Shown here one piece after another: positions 23,811 to 32,714 of a stretch of 33,822 nucleotides of DNA. Under the pieces are notes generated by a model. That model was not told where the DNA came from, did no database searches, and saw nothing but the letters and a program-made list of their open reading frames with translations. The position numbers and the translations under genes were made by a program. Within the stretch, counting starts at the first letter, position 1. Each line of letters begins with the position of its first letter. This DNA comes from Flavobacterium pectinovorum. Its GTDB lineage: Bacteria; Bacteroidota; Bacteroidia; Flavobacteriales; Flavobacteriaceae. The stretch is from positions 317,354-351,175 of the forward strand of contig NZ_RCZH01000002.1 of NCBI RefSeq assembly GCF_006438875.1, in the 5' to 3' direction.

Positions 23811-24995
23811 ATGAAACCTATTTTATCACAGCAGGAATTGCTCGATTCGACCCATTTTTGCGTAATTGTTCCCACATACAACAATCACAAAACGCTAAAA
23901 AAAGTGCTGGATTCTATTTTAGATTTCACTACAAATGTCATTATAGTCAATGATGGATCGACCGATGAAACTTTTGAGATTTTGCAGCAATATTCGCAAC
24001 TCACACAAATTCATCATCCTAAAAACTTAGGAAAAGGGCGAGCGCTTAGAAATGGTTTTAGAAAAGCAATCGAAATGCATTTTGAATATGCGATCACAAT
24101 TGATTCTGACGGACAACATTTTGCTTCTGATATTCCAAGCTTTATTGCCGAAATTCAAAAAGAACCAAATTCTTTATTGATTGGAAGCCGTAATATGACA
24201 CAGGAAAATGTGCCAAAGAAAAGCAGTTTTGGAAATAAATTTTCAAACTTTTGGTTCAAGTTCGAAACCGGAATTAAACTGGATGATACACAATCAGGAT
24301 TTAGATTATATCCTCTAAATTTGATTCCGAAGCAATTTTATACGAACAAATTTGAATTTGAAATTGAAGTAATTGTTCGTTCTGCCTGGAAAGGAATTGT
24401 CGTTAAAAACATTCCGATTCAAATTTTATATGATCCTGTAGAACGCATTTCTCATTTTCGTCCGTTTAAAGATTTTACGCGAATCAGTATTCTAAATACC
24501 GTTTTGGTCATTAATGCCTTATTATATATCAAGCCTAGAGATTATCTTAGAAAAGCAAAAAAAAAAGGATTTAAGAAATTCTTTCTCGAGGATATTTTAG
24601 AAAGCAGTGATTCTAATTTCAAAAAATCAGCCGCAATTGCTTTAGGAATTTTCATCGGAATTTCTCCGTTTTGGGGATTTCAAACAATATTACTTTTTAC
24701 TTTTGCTGCTTTGTTCAAACTCAATAAAGTCATTGCTTATCTGGCGTCAAATGTGAGCTTTCCTCCTTTTATTCCGTTTGTAATTTATGGTTCTTTAAAA
24801 ATGGGAAGCTATTTTGTGTCCAACGAAGCGCCTTTGATTTTAGACAGTTCGATTACGCTCGACGATATTCAAAAAAATGCAACACAATATATCGTGGGAA
24901 GTCTTATTTTAGCATCCGTTTTAGCGCTATCAGTTGGTCTATTAAGTTATTTGCTTTTAACCGCTTTTACGTCCAATAAAAACAAAACAAACTAA
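23811..24995 (+). CDS. GT2 glycosyltransferase fused to a DUF2062 membrane domain
   Basis: The 394-aa protein starts with a GT-A glycosyltransferase family 2 domain: VIVPTYNN (18-25), IVNDGSTDE (45-53) and the metal site DSDGQ (98-102), followed by a QSGFRLYP motif typical of dolichol-phosphate sugar synthases. The C-terminal part (about 250-390) is a DUF2062 domain with several TM segments, FIGISPFWGFQTILLF being diagnostic. It probably transfers a sugar to a lipid phosphate or related acceptor at the inner membrane. This fusion is known in Bacteroidota APE/flexirubin loci. The sugar acceptor is unknown. Confidence 0.87.
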   Translation: MKPILSQQELLDSTHFCVIVPTYNNHKTLKKVLDSILDFTTNVIIVNDGSTDETFEILQQYSQLTQIHHPKNLGKGRALRNGFRKAIEMHFEYAITIDSDGQHFASDIPSFIAEIQKEPNSLLIGSRNMTQENVPKKSSFGNKFSNFWFKFETGIKLDDTQSGFRLYPLNLIPKQFYTNKFEFEIEVIVRSAWKGIVVKNIPIQILYDPVERISHFRPFKDFTRISILNTVLVINALLYIKPRDYLRKAKKKGFKKFFLEDILESSDSNFKKSAAIALGIFIGISPFWGFQTILLFTFAALFKLNKVIAYLASNVSFPPFIPFVIYGSLKMGSYFVSNEAPLILDSSITLDDIQKNATQYIVGSLILASVLALSVGLLSYLLLTAFTSNKNKTN

Positions 24996-25004
24996 ATATT
25001 TTTC

Positions 25005-25150
25005 GCCACGAATTACACGAATTTTCACTAATTAATTGGGGTAAGTTCATCGTTGAGTATTGTTAAAATAATTAAATTTAAATCTACCACAGAATAGAAA
25101 GTTTTACCTAATTTGAAATAAAATTCGTGAAAATTCGTGTAATTCGTGGC
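25005..25150. repeat. Dispersed inverted repeat, second full copy of the GCCACGAATTACAC family
   Basis: The outer arms 25005-25028 and 25127-25150 are perfect 24-bp inverted copies and match the element at 6181-6282. The loop is about 98 bases and not similar to the loop of the first copy, so only the arms are conserved. It fills the gap before the MMPL-fusion gene. Confidence 0.87.
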
Positions 25151-25164
25151 AAAAAAACATAAGC

Positions 25165-28100
25165 ATGCATCAATATTTCTATGCCATTCACTTATTTGTA
25201 AACCGCAGAAAATCTCTTTCGGTTGCGTTGGCTATTCTGATGCTTTTTGTGTTTGGATTCTTTGCTTCGCAAATTAAGTTTGAAGAAGACATAACCAAAC
25301 TTATTCCAACAAACGATAAAAGTGACGTCACGGCAAAAGTGCTCAAACAACTAAATTTTGCCGATAAAATAACCGTTATTTTCAAACTCGAAAAAAACGG
25401 AACTGACGAAGATTTAAAAGAAATGGCAACTGCTTTTTCTGACAGTGTTGCCAAATCCTGCAAACCTTACGTAACTGGAATTCAGGGAAAAGTTGACGAA
25501 GAAAACATTCAGGAAACGATTGATTTTGTTTACAATAATCTACCTCTTTTTCTGGAAAACAAAGATTATGCTGTCATTCAGGATAAACTTCAAAAAGATA
25601 GTATTGCCGCAACCGTTCAGGGGAATTACAAATCGATTATTTCGCCATCAGGATTTATCACCAAAGATTTTATTCTGCAAGATCCACTTGGAATTTCTTT
25701 TATCGCTTTAAAAAAATTACAGCAATTAAATATAGGTGACGATTTTACGCTGGATAACGGTTTTGTAATGACCAAAGACAAAAAGAAATTATTGCTTTTT
25801 ATTACCTCAAATCTTCCATCGAGTGAAACCGCAAAAAATACCCTTTTTGCCCAAAAACTTAAATCGATTCAAGATAATCTAAATCAGAAATTTAAAGCCA
25901 AAACTTCGATTAGTTATTTTGGTTCTGCTTTGATTGCCGTTGCAAATGCCAATCAAATTAAAAGCGATATTATTTTAACAACAACAATTGCGATGATTAC
26001 GCTGATGTTGATCCTGATTTTGTTCTATCGAAAAGTATTGATTCCGCTTATTATTTTTCTCCCAACAGTATTTGGCGCTTTGTTTGCCGTGGCGTTTTTA
26101 TATTTTGTGAAAGAACAAATTTCAGCCATTTCATTAGGGATTGGTTCTATTTTATTAGGAATCACAATCGATTATTCCATACATATCCTCACGCATTACA
26201 AACACAACAGCGATGTAAAAACGTTGTACAAAGACATTACAATGCCGGTAATTATGAGCAGCTCAACAACTGCTGTTGCCTTTTTGTGTTTGCTTTTTGT
26301 GAAATCTGATGCGTTGAACGATTTAGGGATTTTTGCTGCTGTAATTGTGATGGCTTCGGCATTTTTCTCACTTTTGATTGTTCCGCATTTGTACAAACCA
26401 AAAGAAAATAATTTTGAACATAAGAAAAATGTCATTGATAAACTGGCTCATTTCTCTTTTCACAACAATAAATTCTTAATTGGATTTTGTGTTTTAATCA
26501 CGATTATTTGTTGTTTTACTTATAATAATGTTGGCTTCAATAATGATTTATCGCAATTGAATTTTGTTCCAAAAGAAATCAAAGCCGCCGAAAAAGAACT
26601 GGAAGAAAGCACGAGTTTAACCTCAAAAACTATTTATGTTGCTTCATACGGAAATACTATGGAGGAAGTTTTACAAAATAATAGTCAGCTTTTTACCGAT
26701 TTATCAAAAGAAAAACAACAAAATAAAATATTAAACTTCAGTTCTGTTGGTGGAATTATGCTTTCGCAGAAGGAACAAAAACAGAAAATTGACAGATGGA
26801 ATTCGTTTTGGGATGCTAATAAAAAACATCTTTTAAAATCTGAATTAATTGCTGAAGGCTCCAAACTCGGTTTTAAACCAACAACATATTCAATTTTTTT
26901 TGATCATCTGGATTTTAATTTTAAACCGATTAATGCAGAAGATTATCTAAAAATCCAGGCTTTGCAACTGAAAGAATTTGTAACCGAAAAAAATGGCTTT
27001 TTCACGATTTCGACTTTAGTAAAAGTTACGCCGCAACAACGTGATTCTTTTGTAAAATCGGCTTCAGCCAAAAATAATCTGATTGCAATTGACCGTCAGC
27101 AAATGAATGAAACCTTTTTCAGCACTTTAAAAACTGATTTCAATTCGCTTGTCAATTATTCTTTTGTGGCTGTAATTCTCATTTTATTCTTCTTTTTTAG
27201 AAGAGTAGAATTAGTTATTGTCAGTTGTATTCCGATTGCTTTAACCGGAATTGTTACGGCAGGAATTATGGGAATCTTTGGTATTCAATTGAATATTTTC
27301 AGCATGATTGTCTGCACTTTGATTTTTGGTCACGGTGTCGATTTTAGTATTTTCATGACAAGTGCGCTTCAAAAAGAATATACCACCGGAAAAAACGAAA
27401 TTGCCATTTACAGAACTTCAATTATTCTGGCAGTAATTACGACCATTTTAGGAATTGGTGCCATGATTTTTGCGAGACATCCAGCGTTGCGATCTATTTC
27501 ATCCATTTCCTTAATTGGGGTTTTTGCAGCGCTGATTATTACGTTTATTTTCTACCCGATTCTCTTTAAATTATTTTTATCGAACCGACCAAAAAACGGA
27601 AATGCACCTTTTGAATTGAGATCGTTTATACATGGTGTTTTATCCTTTTCTTATTACGGACTTGGTGGTATTTTAATGTCTCTTTTCAGTTTAATTATCA
27701 TGCCGATAATTCCGCTAAGTGAAAAAACAAAAATGAAAGGATTTAGATATTGCATTTCAAAATTCATGAAATCTGTATTATATACAAATCCGTTTATAAC
27801 TAAGAAAGTAATCAATAAGTACAACGAAGATTTTGAAAAACCAGCCATTTTAATTGCCAATCATTCTTCATTTTTAGATATTTTGTCAATCGGAATGTTG
27901 AGCCCAAAAATCATTTTTCTGGTAAATGACTGGGTTTATAATTCTCCTATTTTTGGTGCAACGGTAAAAAAAGCAGGTTTCTATCCCGTTTCTGAAGGAC
28001 TCGAAAATGGCGTTGAACATTTACGCCAAAAAGTAAATGAAGGTTATTCGTTGATGATTTTTCCAGAGGGAACGCGTTCCGAAAGTAATCAGATCAAACG

Positions 28101-28845
28101 CTTTCACAAAGGTGCTTTTTATCTTGCCGAAGAATTTAATTTAGACATTCTTCCGGTTCTGATTCACGGTGCTTCAGAAACACTTCCAAAAGGTGATTTT
28201 ATAATTCATGATGGCAGTATTACGGTTTCTATTTTAGAAAGAATTACGCCTGAGAATCTTTCTTTCGGAAAAAATTATGCCGAAAGAACGAAGGAAATAA
28301 GTGCTTTCTTTAAATCTAAATTTCAGGAAATCCGTCAGGAAATTGAGGGACCGAAATATTTCAAAAAAATGCTTCTTCATAGTTACGACTATAAAGAAAT
28401 TGAGGTCACAAAAGGTGTCAAAAATGATTTAAAGAACAATCTTGAAAACTATTATCGCTTAAACCAGCACATTTCGGCGAAAGCCAAAATTGCTCATTTG
28501 TCTAATGATTATGGTCAATTAGCTGTATTATTGGCTTTGCAGGAACCACAACGAAAAATATATACTTATAATAGCGACGAAGAAAAACGTGAAATTTCTA
28601 AGACTAATTATATTGTCACAAAAAGAAAAATCTTCTATCAGGAAAATCTGGAAACTATTCTGGAAAATCAATTTGATGTTCTTTTAATTTCTGATGAAAG
28701 TTATAAAAATGATCTTGAAAAAATCGTTTCTACAACTTCCAGCGTTATTCTAATGAATAGCCCTAATTTAAAAACCAGTTTGATTAACTTTGGTTTTGAT
28801 TGTGTTTTGGACGAAAATTCTATAATTATATTAAAGAAAAATTAG
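25165..28845 (+). CDS. MMPL/RND exporter fused to a PlsC acyltransferase and a C-terminal domain
   Basis: The 1226-aa protein has an RND/MMPL exporter part (about 1-820) with two TM repeats: the first TM-4 region has GITIDYSIHIL (Asp336) and the second GHGVDFSIFMT (Asp726). It is followed by a PlsC-type acyltransferase domain with NHxxxxD (His900-Asp905) and FPEGTRS (966-972). The last about 150 residues include a Rossmann-like stretch resembling a degenerate methyltransferase but without a clear SAM motif. MMPL proteins export lipids, so fused transfer and export of the acylated pigment is an attractive model (inference). The length exceeds that of a single MMPL protein. Confidence 0.88.
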   Translation: MHQYFYAIHLFVNRRKSLSVALAILMLFVFGFFASQIKFEEDITKLIPTNDKSDVTAKVLKQLNFADKITVIFKLEKNGTDEDLKEMATAFSDSVAKSCKPYVTGIQGKVDEENIQETIDFVYNNLPLFLENKDYAVIQDKLQKDSIAATVQGNYKSIISPSGFITKDFILQDPLGISFIALKKLQQLNIGDDFTLDNGFVMTKDKKKLLLFITSNLPSSETAKNTLFAQKLKSIQDNLNQKFKAKTSISYFGSALIAVANANQIKSDIILTTTIAMITLMLILILFYRKVLIPLIIFLPTVFGALFAVAFLYFVKEQISAISLGIGSILLGITIDYSIHILTHYKHNSDVKTLYKDITMPVIMSSSTTAVAFLCLLFVKSDALNDLGIFAAVIVMASAFFSLLIVPHLYKPKENNFEHKKNVIDKLAHFSFHNNKFLIGFCVLITIICCFTYNNVGFNNDLSQLNFVPKEIKAAEKELEESTSLTSKTIYVASYGNTMEEVLQNNSQLFTDLSKEKQQNKILNFSSVGGIMLSQKEQKQKIDRWNSFWDANKKHLLKSELIAEGSKLGFKPTTYSIFFDHLDFNFKPINAEDYLKIQALQLKEFVTEKNGFFTISTLVKVTPQQRDSFVKSASAKNNLIAIDRQQMNETFFSTLKTDFNSLVNYSFVAVILILFFFFRRVELVIVSCIPIALTGIVTAGIMGIFGIQLNIFSMIVCTLIFGHGVDFSIFMTSALQKEYTTGKNEIAIYRTSIILAVITTILGIGAMIFARHPALRSISSISLIGVFAALIITFIFYPILFKLFLSNRPKNGNAPFELRSFIHGVLSFSYYGLGGILMSLFSLIIMPIIPLSEKTKMKGFRYCISKFMKSVLYTNPFITKKVINKYNEDFEKPAILIANHSSFLDILSIGMLSPKIIFLVNDWVYNSPIFGATVKKAGFYPVSEGLENGVEHLRQKVNEGYSLMIFPEGTRSESNQIKRFHKGAFYLAEEFNLDILPVLIHGASETLPKGDFIIHDGSITVSILERITPENLSFGKNYAERTKEISAFFKSKFQEIRQEIEGPKYFKKMLLHSYDYKEIEVTKGVKNDLKNNLENYYRLNQHISAKAKIAHLSNDYGQLAVLLALQEPQRKIYTYNSDEEKREISKTNYIVTKRKIFYQENLETILENQFDVLLISDESYKNDLEKIVSTTSSVILMNSPNLKTSLINFGFDCVLDENSIIILKKN

Positions 28846-28846
28846 G

Positions 28847-30367
28847 ATGAAAGAGCATTATGATGTTGTAATTGTAGGCAGCGGTTTGGGCGGTTTAGTC
28901 TCGTCTATTATTCTGGCCAAAGAAGGTTACAGCGTTTGTGTGCTCGAAAAAAACAATCAATATGGCGGAAATCTGCAGACTTTTGTACGCGACAAAACCA
29001 TTTTTGATACCGGAATTCACTACATCGGAGGTCTTGAAAAAGGTCAGAATCTTTATCAGTATTTTAAATATCTGGGTATTATTGACCATTTAAATCTAAA
29101 AAAATTAGATCAAAATGGTTTTGATATTATCTCTTTTGAAGATGATAAAAACGAATATCCACACGCACAAGGTTATGAAAATTTCGTTGATCAATTAGGT
29201 GTTTATTTCCCTGATGAAAAAGCGAACATTACAGCATATTGCGAGAAACTAAAAACAATCTGTGACTCTTTTCCACTTTATAATGTGAACTGGGAAGGAA
29301 AATATAATAACGAAATTTTAGAGCTCAACGCAAAGGAAACTATAGAATCATTTACTGAAAATGAAAAACTAAAAGCAGTTTTGGCGGGTTCAAATTTTCT
29401 GTATGCGGGGATTCCTGATAAATCGCCTTTTTACGTTCATGCCCTTTCGGTCAATTCTTATATTCAAAGTTCATGGCGATGTATTAATGGCGGAAGTCAG
29501 ATTACAAAACAACTTTTAAAACAGCTCAAAAAACACGGTGGCGAATTTTATAAATACAAAGAAGTTACTCGGTTTAATGTTGAAAATAACAAAGTAACAT
29601 CGGTCGAAATGAAAGACGGAACTCAAGTTTCCGGAACTCGTTTTATCTCTAATATAGATCCAAAAACTACGCTGAAACTAGCCGGTGAAGAGAATTTCAG
29701 AAAAGCTTTTTTTAGCCGCATTCAGAGTCTCGAAGGTGTTATTTCGGCATTTAGCTTATACATTGTTTTTAAGCCTGAAACTTTCAAGTATCTGAATCAT
29801 AATTATTATCATTTCAAGAAAAGCAGTGAAGTTTGGAGCGCGCATGACTACGATGAAACTTCCTGGCCAAAAGCTTTTATGGCTTCTACGAATGCTTCAA
29901 AAAAACAGGAAAAATGGTCTGAGGGAATGACTTTTATTACCTACATGAAATATGACGATGTTTTGCCCTGGATCGATACTTTTAATACCACTGTCGAAGA
30001 AAATGACCGCGGCGAAAGTTATGAGGAATTCAAATCAAGAAAAACAGCTAGATTTCTAGAGGAAATTGAACTAAAATTTCCGGGTATAAAAGATTGTATT
30101 CAGTCGATTCATACCTCTACTCCTCTTTCCTATCGCGATTATATTGGCGGGCACAATGGCAATATGTACGGTTATGTCAAGGATTCAGGTAATCCGATGA
30201 AAACCCTGATTCCGTCAAAAACAAAACTTGATAATTTGTATCTTACGGGCCAAAGTATTAACATGCACGGCGTTTTGGGTGTAACTATTGGAGCTGTGGT
30301 AACGTGTTCAGAAATTGTTGGAAAAGAATATTTGATTACTAAAATTAATCAGGTTTCTGATATGTAA
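28847..30367 (+). CDS. CrtI/phytoene desaturase-family FAD oxidoreductase
   Basis: The 506-aa protein starts with the dinucleotide-binding fold VVIVGSGLGGLVSS (GxGxxG at 11-16) and Glu34 in CVLEKNNQYGGN. It ends with the FAD-binding signature LYLTGQSINMHGVLGVTIGA. The family includes carotene desaturases and isomerases that act on long polyenes. It starts 1 bp after the MMPL fusion and probably oxidises or isomerises the polyene or its aryl group. A carotenoid role is less likely because no other carotenoid gene is visible here. Confidence 0.87.
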   Translation: MKEHYDVVIVGSGLGGLVSSIILAKEGYSVCVLEKNNQYGGNLQTFVRDKTIFDTGIHYIGGLEKGQNLYQYFKYLGIIDHLNLKKLDQNGFDIISFEDDKNEYPHAQGYENFVDQLGVYFPDEKANITAYCEKLKTICDSFPLYNVNWEGKYNNEILELNAKETIESFTENEKLKAVLAGSNFLYAGIPDKSPFYVHALSVNSYIQSSWRCINGGSQITKQLLKQLKKHGGEFYKYKEVTRFNVENNKVTSVEMKDGTQVSGTRFISNIDPKTTLKLAGEENFRKAFFSRIQSLEGVISAFSLYIVFKPETFKYLNHNYYHFKKSSEVWSAHDYDETSWPKAFMASTNASKKQEKWSEGMTFITYMKYDDVLPWIDTFNTTVEENDRGESYEEFKSRKTARFLEEIELKFPGIKDCIQSIHTSTPLSYRDYIGGHNGNMYGYVKDSGNPMKTLIPSKTKLDNLYLTGQSINMHGVLGVTIGAVVTCSEIVGKEYLITKINQVSDM

Positions 30368-30424
30368 TTCATCAGAACATGACTCCGAAATGAAAACATT
30401 AAACTCAGAATTTTAGGAATTAAA

Positions 30425-30452
30425 TTGTAATTTTGGTTTCGACTTAAATTTG
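30425..30452 (+). promoter_or_regulatory. Likely promoter of the class III Fic gene
   Basis: A TTG at 30425-30427 and TAAATTTG at 30445-30452 are 17 bp apart, close to the Bacteroidota TTG/TAnnTTTG promoter layout. The ATG is 13 nt after the -7 box, so the leader would be very short. This is the best promoter match that I found in the window. Confidence 0.55.
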
Positions 30453-30465
30453 GTACAAAATCTCT

Positions 30466-31020
30466 ATGAAAAATATTGACAAGAACAGTTTAGAAAATGC
30501 ATATCGATTATTTGAATCGAATGATATAGACAAAATAGAAATCGGCACAACCAAAGGTCTGAAGGCAATTCACCATTATCTATTTCATGATTTATATGAT
30601 TTTGCCGGAGAAATAAGAAAACTCAATATTTCAAAAGGCGGTTTTAGATTTGCAAATGCATTATATCTTAATGAAATTCTAGTAAAGATTGAGCAAATGC
30701 CAGAAAACAGTTTTGAAGAAATTATTGCTAAATATGTTGAGATGAATATTGCTCATCCTTTTATGGAAGGCAATGGCAGATCCATGAGAATATGGTTGGA
30801 TATGATTCTAAAAAAACAACTCAATAAAGTGGTTAATTGGCAATTCGCTGACAAAACTCTTTATTTGCAGTCAATGGAAAGAAGTCCCATTAACGATTTG
30901 GAATTAAGAACTTTACTAAAGGAAAATCTAACTGACGAAGTTAACAATAGAGAAGTTATTTTTAAAGGAATCGAACAGTCTTATTACTATGAAGGTTATG
31001 AGAAAGATAACAATGAATGA
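30466..31020 (+). CDS. Class III Fic AMP-transferase with C-terminal inhibitory motif
   Basis: This 184-aa Fic protein has the complete core motif His97-Pro-Phe-Met-Glu101-Gly-Asn-Gly-Arg105-Ser-Met-Arg108. Near the C-terminus it has Ser172-Tyr-Tyr-Tyr-Glu176-Gly177, matching the (S/T)xxxE(G/N) inhibitory helix of class III Fic proteins such as NmFic. It should AMPylate proteins when the inhibitory helix is released. It has its own promoter-like sequence, and its stop overlaps an upstream alternative start of the next gene. It seems to be an added gene in the pigment locus; its target is unknown. Confidence 0.88.
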   Translation: MKNIDKNSLENAYRLFESNDIDKIEIGTTKGLKAIHHYLFHDLYDFAGEIRKLNISKGGFRFANALYLNEILVKIEQMPENSFEEIIAKYVEMNIAHPFMEGNGRSMRIWLDMILKKQLNKVVNWQFADKTLYLQSMERSPINDLELRTLLKENLTDEVNNREVIFKGIEQSYYYEGYEKDNNE

Positions 31021-31046
31021 GTCTATTATTCTTGATAGATGTAGAT

Positions 31047-32714
31047 ATGAAAAGCCGAATTAATTTATTTTTTTTCGTTGATTTTTTATTGATACTTGCT
31101 TCTTGTGGTACGTCAAAATCAATACGTCATCTACCAGATGTTACAAATTATAATGTCACAAAACCTGTAGTAACAAAACAATCTGACAGTATATTTGTCT
31201 CCGGAAAAAATTCTCTTTTAAAAAACAAACAAGGTCTTTGGGAATTGTATGTCGAAGGTGATCCGTTACAAATTGGATTAACAACCGGTGCTTTATCTGA
31301 TTCTCTTCTGAAAAAACAAGAGCAGATATTTTTTTCTAAAATAAAGGATTTAATTCCCTCAAAATTTGAGCAAAAAATGCTTCGCTATTTTCTAAAATGG
31401 TACAATCGAAAATTATATTCGAATGTTACTCCGGAATATCAATCGGAAATTTATGGTGTTTCACAATATACATCTCTTGATTTCGATAACATCGCACCAC
31501 AATATCAACGAAGTTTATACTTGCACGCGGCGCATGATATTGGTCACGCTTTGCAAGATTTGGCTTTGGTTGGTTGTTCTTCTTTTGCGGCGTGGGGAGA
31601 AAAATCTGAAAATGGGAATTTGATCCTCGGACGCAATTTTGATTTTTACGTAAATGACGCTTTCGCGGAAAATAAAATCGTTGCGTTTATAAATCCGAAA
31701 GAGGGTTATAAATTTATGATGGTTACCTGGCCCGGAATGATTGGAGCTGTTTCCGGCATGAATCAGGAAGGTTTGACGGTGACGATTAATGCATCAAAAT
31801 CTAAAATCCCGATGATCGCAAAAACGCCAATTTCAATTCTGACGCGCGAAATTTTGCAACATGCTCAAAATATTGATGAAGCAATTGCAATCGCCAAAAA
31901 AAGAGAAGTTTTTGTCTCAGAATCGATTATGGTAGGAAGCGCACATGATAATAAAGCCGTTATAATTGAAGTTTCTCCAAAGAAAATGGACATTTATGAC
32001 GTTCCAAATAGTAATCAATTAATTTGTTCCAATCATTTTCAAGGGGAAGATTTAAAAAACGAAAAACGAAACCAATTGCAAATTGCCAACAGCCATTCAG
32101 AATATCGAATGGAACGAATGGAGGAACTTTTTGCAGAAAGCCCTAAAATAAATCCCGAAATTGCTTCTGAAATTTTACGAAATAAAGAAGGTTTGCAGAA
32201 CATTTCTTTGGGTTATGGTAACGAAAAAGCGTTGAATCAGTTAATGGCGCATCACGGTATTATTTTTAAACCTAAAGAAAAATTGGTTTGGGTTTCGGCA
32301 AATCCGTATCAATTAGGTGAATTTGTTTGCTATAATCTGGATTCTATTTTTAAAGAAAGAAAAACAAATCAAGTAATTTCATTTCAACAGGAAAATCTAA
32401 ATATTGCCAAAGATCCTTTTCTGAAAACTATCGCTTATCAGAACTATCAAAAATTTAGAATTAAAGATGATAAAATAGATTTGTATCTCGATAAAAAAGA
32501 AATCATTAACAAAGAATTTATACAGAACTATCAATCCTTAAACCCTGATTATTGGGTTGTATATTACAAAGCAGGGTTGTACTTTTATCAAAAAAAAGAA
32601 TATCTGCTTGCCCGGACTAATTTTGAAAAAGCATTGACCAAAGAAATTGCTACGGTTCCTGATAAAGCAAAAATTGAAAAATATTTAAAAAAACTCAAAA
32701 GAAAATTACAATGA
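31047..32714 (+). CDS. C45-type Ntn acyltransferase/hydrolase lipoprotein
   Basis: The 555-aa protein begins with a lipoprotein signal (MKSRINLFFFVDFLLILASC; lipobox LASC, Cys20). The Ntn-hydrolase core of the C45 (acyl-CoA:6-APA acyltransferase) family follows, with putative autoprocessing Cys177 in LVGCSSFAAWG and the ILGRNFDF motif. The C-terminal 80 residues resemble a TPR. Related enzymes transfer or remove acyl groups. At the outer membrane or periplasm it is a strong candidate for joining the polyene acid to the resorcinol (inference). An earlier ATG at 31017 would overlap the Fic stop but weakens the signal peptide. Confidence 0.83.
   Translation: MKSRINLFFFVDFLLILASCGTSKSIRHLPDVTNYNVTKPVVTKQSDSIFVSGKNSLLKNKQGLWELYVEGDPLQIGLTTGALSDSLLKKQEQIFFSKIKDLIPSKFEQKMLRYFLKWYNRKLYSNVTPEYQSEIYGVSQYTSLDFDNIAPQYQRSLYLHAAHDIGHALQDLALVGCSSFAAWGEKSENGNLILGRNFDFYVNDAFAENKIVAFINPKEGYKFMMVTWPGMIGAVSGMNQEGLTVTINASKSKIPMIAKTPISILTREILQHAQNIDEAIAIAKKREVFVSESIMVGSAHDNKAVIIEVSPKKMDIYDVPNSNQLICSNHFQGEDLKNEKRNQLQIANSHSEYRMERMEELFAESPKINPEIASEILRNKEGLQNISLGYGNEKALNQLMAHHGIIFKPKEKLVWVSANPYQLGEFVCYNLDSIFKERKTNQVISFQQENLNIAKDPFLKTIAYQNYQKFRIKDDKIDLYLDKKEIINKEFIQNYQSLNPDYWVVYYKAGLYFYQKKEYLLARTNFEKALTKEIATVPDKAKIEKYLKKLKRKLQ

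Noticed and set aside
28847..30367. Carotenoid phytoene desaturase gene
   Set aside because: The family match is real, but no phytoene synthase, cyclase or hydroxylase is near, whereas PKS genes are; a polyene pigment role fits better.
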